A stretch of 10,326 nucleotides of DNA from Suilimivivens sp963618065 (GTDB lineage Bacteria > Bacillota > Clostridia > Lachnospirales > Lachnospiraceae). The translations under genes and the position numbers were made by a program. This document shows positions 1 through 6,099 of this stretch, in pieces. Positions within the stretch are counted from its first letter, which is position 1. The number at the start of each line of letters is the position of its first letter. The stretch is taken from contig CAVERH010000082.1 of assembly GCA_963618065.1 (NCBI GenBank), positions 1 through 10,326 of the forward strand, written 5' to 3'. Below the pieces are notes generated by a model, which worked only from the letters and a program-made list of their open reading frames with translations, did not search any database and was not told the DNA's origin.

Positions 1-159
1 GAAAAAAGTCCAAAATGAAGCTTGTGGTGAGTAAAATTTGAGAAACCGTGGAAACCGATTGGACTTAATTGCAAGAATATAATCAAATAAATCCAAAAAG
101 TTAGCTTCCACGGTCATCTTGCACAATCATTTCTACATGGCTGAACTGTTACAAATTAC
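1..159. other. Intergenic stretch with three interleaved inverted repeats downstream of the glycohydrolase gene
   Basis: No gene is visible here. Three inverted repeats are present: AAGTCCAA (6-13) with TTGGACTT (59-66), ACCGTGGAA (45-53) with TTCCACGGT (106-114), and GTGAGTAAAATTTG (27-40) with CAAATTACTCAC (152-163, imperfect by two bases and overlapping the stop codon of the upstream gene). The arms interleave, so all three cannot form a simple nested fold. Read on the minus strand, the first pair is followed by a T run (7-2), so it could act as a long-loop terminator for the glycohydrolase gene. That role is inference. Confidence 0.45.
141..152 (-). repeat. IS66-like terminal repeat end (right end of an element, partner not in window)
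   Basis: On the minus strand this reads GTAACAGTTCAG. It matches the terminal inverted repeats of the MITE-like element at 1783-1925 (GTAACTATTCAG) at 11 of 12 positions. It sits eight bases before the stop codon complement of the glycohydrolase gene. In plus orientation it would be the right end of an element extending leftwards, and its left end is not in the window. It may also be a solo or decayed end. Confidence 0.4.
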
Positions 160-1704
160 TCACACCCGCGGCAGATTCGGAGTGCAGGCCGGCCCCTTTT
201 TCTCCCAGACAACCGGCACGGTCTGTCCTGCTTCGGACAACAATACAAACGGCACCTCCATCGGGCAGTTGTTCTTATTCTCTTCAAAGACAAATTCTGC
301 CACAAACCGGTAGGACGCCCGAAGCGGCTCCTCTACCAGAATTTCATACTCCAGTTCCCGGATGCCATCACCCATGTGAGCCATACTTAAGAAGATGTTC
401 TGCTCCTTCTGCGGAAGGATCTCGCATCCCTCTCTTCCATATAAATACACATTCACACGATCCGAGGTCACATACTTTGATTTGTTGGAAAGAATAAATT
501 TAATTTTCTTCGGCTCGCCGCGGCGGATCACCGGATCACCGCAATAATCAAGACGTACATTTAAACCGGGGAACGTAAAGCGTACCACGTTCATTTCCCG
601 GTAAATATTCCGGAAATATGGCTTTGCATAAAAGTCCTCTACATTTCCACTCCATTCGGCGAGTCCGAATTCCTGCTGTGCCTTTTCATAAAGAACGGTA
701 ACCCGCTCGGTCAGCTCCTCCACGGTCTTCGGAATCTTTCCATACATCAGGAACGGATCAATGCTGATCGTAACAAGCTTATTGCCAATCGGCTTCGTCC
801 ACTTTTCATCAAAAATATCGCGGCCATACATCATTCCATACAGAGCCGCAATCGTACCTGCGGTGCAGTCCGTGTCCTCTCCATAATTTACAGCCGTACA
901 CATGGCTTTCTCATAGCTGCCCTCTCCGAAAAGCAGTCCATAAATAATAATCATCATATTGGACGGAACATCAAAGCCCATCGGGCCTTCGTTATAGCCC
1001 TTTTCTTCGTCCTCTTTCGCGATTGCATGCCACTCCAGATGCCCGATGTAATGCTGCATCAGATATTCCCTGGTCTGCTCCACACTCATTCCTTCGTCAA
1101 AGGTGCGGATCGCATCGCGGATTGCCTTGCTTACCGTGCACTCCTCCGGAATATAGCTTAAGCCGATGTCAATCAGCTTACGCATGTCCTTTTCATAAAA
1201 GGCGGCACTCTCCATGGCTGCCATGAATACTTCCGCATAGACTCCCTCTCCGTTCCCATGATCCACAAGCGCATCCTCAAAAGCATACTCCGCTGCCTTT
1301 TCCGGATTTCCCGGGAAGAGACATGCCCAGATGTCCGAGCGGATATAGGAACCACAGCTATCCTTAAATTTGTTATGAAACGTTCCGGTTACCGGCGGCT
1401 GCAATCCCGCACGGAGATTCGTCTTTGCAACCCCATACTCTGCATGCGTAAAAATCATGTACTCATTAAAGTACTGTCCCAGAATTTTGCTGTCAATGTG
1501 CAGCCCCTGTTCCTCTAACGCAAGCAGCCACAAAATCTGGATGTCCAGATCGTCATTCGGCAGCGGATCCCCGGTGATGTCATGGGTATAATAGGTAACG
1601 TTATTCTTACTGCGCTCCCATTCCATCGGCATTCCCAGCGTACCGCCAATGTTCTTCCCCACAAAACATCCCAATACACGATTCTGATATTCTTCTCTTG
1701 TCAT
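160..1704 (-). CDS. ADP-ribosylglycohydrolase (ARH/DraG) family protein with C-terminal accessory domain
   Basis: A 514-residue protein. Its N-terminal two thirds (about residues 1-345) has the all-helical ADP-ribosylglycohydrolase fold signature. There is an opening helix with GCFVGKNIGGTLGMPME (12-28), an acidic metal-site motif PNDDLD (49-54), and the family-typical second metal motif GEDTDCTAGTIAALYG (275-290). Known members (ARH1/ARH3, DraG) use such Asp/Glu residues to bind two Mg2+ and remove ADP-ribose from proteins or hydrolyse related ribosides. Many gut Firmicutes members have no assigned substrate. Residues about 370-514 form a beta-rich extension absent from minimal DraG (about 300 residues), so the substrate may differ. 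No signal peptide is visible, so it is probably cytosolic. The ATG start is supported by AGGAGGA at 1713-1719, eight bases upstream. A TATTAT -10-like hexamer lies at 1732-1727, but I see no convincing -35. A MITE-like element lies upstream and an IS-like end abuts its stop codon. Confidence 0.85.
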   Translation of the reverse strand: MTREEYQNRVLGCFVGKNIGGTLGMPMEWERSKNNVTYYTHDITGDPLPNDDLDIQILWLLALEEQGLHIDSKILGQYFNEYMIFTHAEYGVAKTNLRAGLQPPVTGTFHNKFKDSCGSYIRSDIWACLFPGNPEKAAEYAFEDALVDHGNGEGVYAEVFMAAMESAAFYEKDMRKLIDIGLSYIPEECTVSKAIRDAIRTFDEGMSVEQTREYLMQHYIGHLEWHAIAKEDEEKGYNEGPMGFDVPSNMMIIIYGLLFGEGSYEKAMCTAVNYGEDTDCTAGTIAALYGMMYGRDIFDEKWTKPIGNKLVTISIDPFLMYGKIPKTVEELTERVTVLYEKAQQEFGLAEWSGNVEDFYAKPYFRNIYREMNVVRFTFPGLNVRLDYCGDPVIRRGEPKKIKFILSNKSKYVTSDRVNVYLYGREGCEILPQKEQNIFLSMAHMGDGIRELEYEILVEEPLRASYRFVAEFVFEENKNNCPMEVPFVLLSEAGQTVPVVWEKKGPACTPNLPRV

Positions 1705-1782
1705 TTGTGTTGTCCTCCTGACTTTTATAATATTTCTATCTTGTTCTCATTTCTGCATTTGTGTTCATTTATTTCATTATTT

Positions 1783-1925
1783 GTAACTATTCAGAGCCAT
1801 GCAAAATTGCTTTCTGCGAATGCTTGCATTCAGGCAGAAAAGCAATTTTATATGGCGAAGTAACTACATGAGCAAAACATAAGCTGTGAAACAGCGGTTT
1901 TGCGAATGGAGTTCTGAATAGTTAC
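1783..1925. mobile_element. MITE-like element with IS66-type ends and 8-bp target duplication
   Basis: Terminal inverted repeats GTAACTATTCAGAGC (1783-1797) and the complement of GTAACTATTCAGAAC (1925-1911) match at 14 of 15 positions. The element is flanked by a perfect direct repeat, CATTATTT, at 1775-1782 and 1926-1933. A GTAA terminus with an 8-bp duplication is characteristic of the IS66 family, so this is best read as a 143-bp non-autonomous derivative. It has no coding capacity. Inside are two stem-loops: one spanning 1796-1856 (GCCAT/ATGGC, AAAATTGCTTTCTGC paired with 1834-1849 with one bulge, then GAATG-CTTG-CATTC at the tip) and one at 1872-1903 (GCAAAAC/GTTTTGC enclosing GCTGT-GAA-ACAGC). 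The structure is visible directly; the IS66 assignment rests on the end sequence and duplication length. Confidence 0.75.
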
Positions 1926-1983
1926 CATTATTTAAGAATTTAAGTCGAGTATTTTATTTTAATATAAATATTTTATTTTCCAT

Positions 1984-2270
1984 GGGTACTGGATCGTATT
2001 TGTATCTCACATACCCAAAGCCTGCTTCCTTTGTGGGTATGTGAGACTCTTTTTCCTTATGTACCCTTTGTTTTTATTTATTCTGGGTATAAGAATCACT
2101 TCTGCTATTATATACCCATATTGCTGATTCCCAATGGGTATTTTAAAGTCATTTTTATCTCTATACCCAGTGAACCGATTTTCTCTGGGTACAGTAGTTC
2201 TATTTTTCTTTATATACCCCTGTTTCTTTTTTCTTGTGGGTATTATGAATTATTATGTGTTTCTATACCC
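1984..2270. repeat. Phased array of twelve alternating GGGTA / TACCC half-sites
   Basis: Pentamers alternate strictly in orientation. GGGTA starts at 1984, 2035, 2085, 2136, 2187 and 2238; TACCC starts at 2012, 2062, 2113, 2164, 2215 and 2266. The gap from TACCC to the next GGGTA is exactly 18 bases in 5 of 5 cases. The gap from GGGTA to the next TACCC is 23 bases in 5 of 6 cases and 22 in one. The resulting period is 51 bp (50 once), close to five helical turns. Intervening sequences are T/C-rich on the plus strand and otherwise unlike one another. A slightly wider consensus is TGGGTAY with RTACCC. The array can be read on either strand as six GGGTA-N23-TACCC units with 18-bp linkers. It lies between the helicase stop and the MITE. 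I do not recognise it; a binding array for a protein with inverted half-sites is the simplest inference. Confidence 0.85.
2005..2046 (+). terminator. Strong stem-loop at the left end of the array, possible plus-strand terminator
   Basis: TCTCACATACCC (2005-2016) pairs perfectly with GGGTATGTGAGA (2035-2046). The pairing continues with AAAG (2017-2020) and CTTT (2029-2032). On the plus strand it is followed by CTCTTTTT, a plausible intrinsic-terminator tail. It contains one TACCC and one GGGTA of the array, so only this pair has its flanks extended into a long palindrome. No plus-strand gene is visible for it to terminate, so the role is uncertain. Confidence 0.35.
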
Positions 2271-2392
2271 TTCATAGCTTTTGATCTCATGTATGATTTA
2301 TTCTACAAGCGCCTCATAAATCTGAACTTTATATTATTCAGATACTTTCCAGTTAATGAACTCTGAAAACCAAGTATCTGCTTCATCGCCAT
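2271..2392. other. Helicase 3' flank with two overlapping inverted repeats
   Basis: No gene is visible. CAGATACTT (2339-2347) and AAGTATCTG (2372-2380) are perfect 9-bp arms. ATCTGAA (2320-2326) and TTCAGAT (2337-2343) are perfect 7-bp arms that share bases with them, so the two hairpins are mutually exclusive. They lie 13 and more bases past the helicase stop and could contribute to its 3' end. Neither is followed by a proper T run on the minus strand, so I do not call a terminator. Confidence 0.35.
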
Positions 2393-5300
2393 TTAGTTTG
2401 CTTCAATTTGCATTATATAATCAATTTCAGTCCCCGCCACTTGGAAATAAGATCCGTACGTGGGAATATCACAGCAGATGACCGGGCCTTCGTTCAACAC
2501 TTCCACACTGTAGCCCCGATCAGAAATCATCATGGGAAGCAGCTCTCCTTCTTTGCCATGAATATAGCGCGCACTGCCCTTCATGGAAAAGCCAAGGCTG
2601 TTGCCCCGGTTCGGAATGGAAATCTTCTCTTTCTTCCAGTCAAAGAACTGCCAGCTTTTATCAGCCTCAATCAGACGGCACTCTGCCTTTCGTTCTTCGC
2701 AGAGCACTTTCCGGTCCTTCGTAAGAAAGCGGATGTTTCCTGCTCCCTTATCAATTTCAAGAAAAAGTCCCGGCGTCGTCATCTCTACCATACTACCTTT
2801 GTCACGATATTTCAATTTGATCTTTGTACTAATATCATCTGCTATGCCGGTATGAATGTCTGCTGCTCCGGCATATGTACCTGCTGGGTCTTGCTGTGCA
2901 CTAAGTTTTTCATATATCCGTTTTGAAGCTTCAAAATCTCCCTCACGGCAAAAACTAACACGAACGGCACCTTTCGAAACCGGGCAGATCCGCAGCATAC
3001 CATACCGGCTTTGCAGATACAGGCCGTCGGGACGTTCATGCACCCAGCGGATGGTAAGATCAATCTTTGCATGTCCTGCCGGACGCAGCTTGTCATTCTC
3101 CGGCATATCTCCGAACAGGGGAACTCCCGGCATCTTCTTTTTACGAAGCTTCTCCTTACGAAGCTTTTCTGCTTCCTGCGCTTTGACTGCCTCCTGTTCA
3201 CGCTGCATGGCTTCAAGCGCTTTTTGTTCTTTTGACTTGATTACAATGGGCTGTACACCGGTAAGCAGCATGCTTTGTGACGGAGGTGTCACAGCCAGCG
3301 GCTTTTTTAAAGTGGCTGCGACCCGCGGACGTACTTGGAGCTGGGGACGAGACTGGACGGTTTCCTGCCGCGTTTCTCTTTCCTTCTCATTCTTGGAAAG
3401 ATTCGTTGCTGTTTTTTGCTCTGTTCCTTGTCTTGTTTCTTGCCCTATTTCTTGCTTTATTTTTTGTCCCGGTTCGTTCTTTTCTCTTATATTCCCATAT
3501 TTCTCATTTAATTGCAAAGAACCTTTATTATTTTCTATTGTATTATTATTTTCTATTATATTATTATTTTCTATCGTGTTATCATATTTTGACTCTGCGG
3601 ATACTACCGAAATATTTTGCCTGCCTTGTTCTTCTTCCAACAGTTGCTGCACCTTCCGGTCAATCTCCTTCTGTTTCTCCTCCGGAAGGGGATCGGCGAT
3701 AAGTCCGGTCAGCTCCTCACGGTACAACACGCACAGTTCATGGAGCGCTCTCGTTGCCGCCACATAAAGGAGCTTCGCATGCCCATCGTCCACCGGATAC
3801 TCCTCCTTGTCCGGATCGAAAATCAGCACGGCATCGAACTCCAGTCCCTTTGTATACACGACAGGAAGAACCATGATTCCATCCGAAAAGACAGCCTTTT
3901 CGAGATTGCTCTCGCAGACCGGAATGAGTCTGCCAAGCTGTCTTGCAACAAGCTCTGCCTTTTCCGGCGTACGGCAGACAATTGCAATCGTATTAAGTCC
4001 CTGCTTCTGCCAGACGCGGCATCTCCGGGCGGTCTCTTCATACAGCTCTCTTTTGGTCGGAAGCTGCATAACCTCCACTTCTTTTCCATGCCGGATAATG
4101 GGCTCAACCGGATAGGGCTCAAAGCTTCCATGATGCAGAATCTTCGTTGCGAACTCCGAAATCTCCACCGTGTTACGGTAGCTCTTTTTCAGAATTCCAA
4201 AGCTGTCCCCATCCTGACTGCAAAGCAGCTTCCGCAGCTCCTCCCAGTCTGCCAGTCCAAAGCCGAAATGAATGTTCTGCGACACATCGCCCATGACCGT
4301 ATAGGTACAGTCCTTCATGCAATATTTCAAAACCGCATACGCCATCATTCCATAGTCCTGCGCCTCATCAATCACGACATGATGCGCCTCACTGATGACC
4401 TCCGTTTCCTTCAAACGCTTATACAAATAAGCAAGTGCTGCCAGATCATACACATCGTATGCCTGCTCCGGAACAGAAACCTCATATCCCTTTTCCTTCT
4501 GTTCCAGAAGGAACCGCTGATAAAGCTCGAAAATAGAAGTATCAAAGATCTTTTTCCCAAAATAGCCGCGGTACTCCTTCAAAATCGCTTTCCGTTCCTT
4601 TTCCGAATAGCGCAGGCCGTTTTTCAGAAACTCATCCTTGATCTTAATAATCAGCCGCTCGTTCAGCATATTGATCTTCGTCTGTACGGAAGCCTTCGTC
4701 TGTTCTACATAATCCCGGATCGCCTTCCCACTAAGAAGCTCCACCAGATCCGAAGGCTGTGGCTCGCCTTCCCGCTCATCAAACACACCGGCCACACCGC
4801 CCTTTAAGCCTTCCACGAACTGTCTCCGGTCAAGAACGACACTTTCCATGCAGATCCTCTCTGCTTCCACCTTTGCACCAAACTCCGTCAGATCCTGAAA
4901 CCACCCATAGGTGCCTCTGTCCATGCTGCCCTGTGTAGCTGCGGTATTTTCAAGAATGGAATACTTCTGCTCATTCCAGTCCTCATACAGGAGCCTCACA
5001 AAAAGCTGTTCCATCGTCATCTGCCGGATGCCATACACGTCCAGATCCGGCAGAACCCCGGTAATATATTCCAGCAAAATCCGGTTACTTCCTACAATAT
5101 AGAAGTCCTCCGGTCGGAAACGTTCTGCATAATTGTAAAGAATAAAGGAAATCCTGTGCATGGCAACGGTTGTCTTTCCGGATCCGGCAACACCCTGTAC
5201 AATGATGTTGTGATACGGCGTTTTACGAATGATGTCGTTCTGTTCCTTCTGAATCGTTGCGATAATTTCGCCAAGAACTGCCTGTTTATTTTTTGCAAGA

Positions 5301-5902
5301 TACTTTGTCAGAAGCTCATCATTGGCAATCACTTCCGTATCGAAGTAATCGAGCAGCTTTCCATTGTCAATCTCATAAGTCCTTTTCAAATCAAGACGGA
5401 TTGGAAGCTCCCTGCCATCCGGTGCACAATAACTGCATTCTCCCAATCCGTTTTCATAATACGCATTCGCTACCGGCGCACGCCAGTCCACAACCATCTG
5501 ATGCGTCGTATCCTTCGCAATTCCTCCCCGGCCGATATACAGGGATTCCTCCTTTTGAAGCGTCTCATCCAGAAAATCAATCCGTCCAAAATAAGGCTTC
5601 TTTGTTGCTTTCTGGTTACGCATCAGGGCAAACTGCATATGATCCCGCATCGTTACCGTGTTGCTCATCTGCGTGTAGACTTCTACATCATTGTCGTGAT
5701 AGTGCTGCAGCATTTCCTCAATCTGCTCACTCATCTCCCGGATTTCGCTCTCGTAATTTTCCACATTACGCTTCACAATATCCAGTGTCTGATGTAAGTA
5801 TTCCTCTTCCCGCTGCCACTCCGCAGAGTTCCTTTTATCTGATTCTTCCTTCACTGTCTTATCACTTTTTCTTTGAGTCTTTCCCGCTTCTCTCTTTTCC
5901 AT
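2393..5902 (-). CDS. helD: HelD-like superfamily 1 helicase with linker and C-terminal GH31-N-like domain
   Basis: A 1169-residue protein; HelD proteins are usually about 700-780. Residues 20-75 form a predicted coiled coil like the HelD arm. The SF1 motifs are Walker A GVAGSGKTT (237-245), Walker B IDEAQD (511-516), GDVSQ (538-542), SYRN (574-577), TKGLEFD (684-690) and YVAATRA (713-719). Known HelD enzymes use ATP to pry RNA polymerase off nucleic acid and recycle it. After about residue 760 comes a low-complexity linker (765-945) with an NTIENN-type repeat, a Gln/Glu/Arg/Lys-rich tract and a basic helix. Residues about 946-1169 form a beta-rich domain resembling the N-terminal sandwich of family-31 glycoside hydrolases: LRICPVSKGAVRVSF (970-984), LLPMMISDRGYSVEV (1121-1135), YGSYFQVAGTEIDYIM (1149-1164). 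The protein stops where a GH31 catalytic barrel would begin. The ATG start is supported by GGAAGGA seven bases upstream. HelD identity is firm; the GH31-like call is pattern recognition. No clear promoter is visible. Confidence 0.9.
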   Translation of the reverse strand: MEKREAGKTQRKSDKTVKEESDKRNSAEWQREEEYLHQTLDIVKRNVENYESEIREMSEQIEEMLQHYHDNDVEVYTQMSNTVTMRDHMQFALMRNQKATKKPYFGRIDFLDETLQKEESLYIGRGGIAKDTTHQMVVDWRAPVANAYYENGLGECSYCAPDGRELPIRLDLKRTYEIDNGKLLDYFDTEVIANDELLTKYLAKNKQAVLGEIIATIQKEQNDIIRKTPYHNIIVQGVAGSGKTTVAMHRISFILYNYAERFRPEDFYIVGSNRILLEYITGVLPDLDVYGIRQMTMEQLFVRLLYEDWNEQKYSILENTAATQGSMDRGTYGWFQDLTEFGAKVEAERICMESVVLDRRQFVEGLKGGVAGVFDEREGEPQPSDLVELLSGKAIRDYVEQTKASVQTKINMLNERLIIKIKDEFLKNGLRYSEKERKAILKEYRGYFGKKIFDTSIFELYQRFLLEQKEKGYEVSVPEQAYDVYDLAALAYLYKRLKETEVISEAHHVVIDEAQDYGMMAYAVLKYCMKDCTYTVMGDVSQNIHFGFGLADWEELRKLLCSQDGDSFGILKKSYRNTVEISEFATKILHHGSFEPYPVEPIIRHGKEVEVMQLPTKRELYEETARRCRVWQKQGLNTIAIVCRTPEKAELVARQLGRLIPVCESNLEKAVFSDGIMVLPVVYTKGLEFDAVLIFDPDKEEYPVDDGHAKLLYVAATRALHELCVLYREELTGLIADPLPEEKQKEIDRKVQQLLEEEQGRQNISVVSAESKYDNTIENNNIIENNNTIENNKGSLQLNEKYGNIREKNEPGQKIKQEIGQETRQGTEQKTATNLSKNEKERETRQETVQSRPQLQVRPRVAATLKKPLAVTPPSQSMLLTGVQPIVIKSKEQKALEAMQREQEAVKAQEAEKLRKEKLRKKKMPGVPLFGDMPENDKLRPAGHAKIDLTIRWVHERPDGLYLQSRYGMLRICPVSKGAVRVSFCREGDFEASKRIYEKLSAQQDPAGTYAGAADIHTGIADDISTKIKLKYRDKGSMVEMTTPGLFLEIDKGAGNIRFLTKDRKVLCEERKAECRLIEADKSWQFFDWKKEKISIPNRGNSLGFSMKGSARYIHGKEGELLPMMISDRGYSVEVLNEGPVICCDIPTYGSYFQVAGTEIDYIMQIEAN
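3525..3578. repeat. Three tandem 18-bp repeats inside the helicase linker
   Basis: Units at 3525-3542, 3543-3560 and 3561-3578 share TTATTATTTTCTAT followed by four variable bases. Each encodes six residues of the linker (NTIENN, NIIENN, NTIENN; residues about 775-792). Copy-number change by slippage would add or remove six residues without shifting the frame. The tract is much more AT-rich than the surrounding helicase gene. Confidence 0.8.
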
Positions 5903-6003
5903 CCAGTATCCTTCCCATGGCTGTGCACAAATCCAATCTTCATGTTTTCCAAAAGACTTTTACTTTATCCGGTAAGTTTCCCGGCAGGAGTTGTAAGAGA
6001 CAC

Positions 6004-6067
6004 AAAAAAACACTACACGGTAAGCGGCTTGTCGGATTCTGCTGTGCTCCGGCTATGCTACCGTGTA
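6004..6067 (-). terminator. Intrinsic terminator after the Na/phosphate cotransporter
   Basis: On the minus strand, TACACGGTA (6067-6059) pairs perfectly with TACCGTGTA (6022-6014). Three bases later (GTG) comes a run of seven T (6010-6004). The 36-base loop contains an inner CGGA/TCCG stem. It lies 33 bases past the transporter stop and ends about 100 bases before the helicase start, so it separates the two transcription units. Confidence 0.75.
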
Positions 6068-6099
6068 TGTGATTTTCTATTTGAAAGCTTTTTTAATAT

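Noticed and set aside
1582..1863. A 93-codon plus-strand frame spanning the glycohydrolase start and half the MITE
   Set aside because: It is antisense to a real gene and runs into a mobile element; no domain or SD.
1984..2270. CRISPR array
   Set aside because: The conserved part is only five or six bases and alternates in orientation; gaps are 18 and 23 bases and no cas genes are near.
2031..2366. A 111-codon plus-strand frame over the GGGTA/TACCC array, with 17-residue hydrophobic repeats
   Set aside because: It needs a TTG start, the frame breaks at the first array unit, and Pro/Gly codons are invariant at the third position, indicating DNA-level rather than protein-level conservation.
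2856..3767. A 303-codon open frame on the plus strand opposite the helicase linker
   Set aside because: It is Ser/Phe/Cys-rich nonsense antisense to a low-complexity part of a well-supported gene, with no domain and no reason to prefer it.
3617..4807. A 396-codon open frame on the plus strand opposite the helicase core
   Set aside because: It lies antisense to conserved helicase motifs and has no recognisable domain; it arises from codon bias of the real gene.
5851..5943. A 30-codon upstream reading frame overlapping the helicase start on the minus strand
   Set aside because: It has no Shine-Dalgarno and its reading looks like the helicase leader in another frame.
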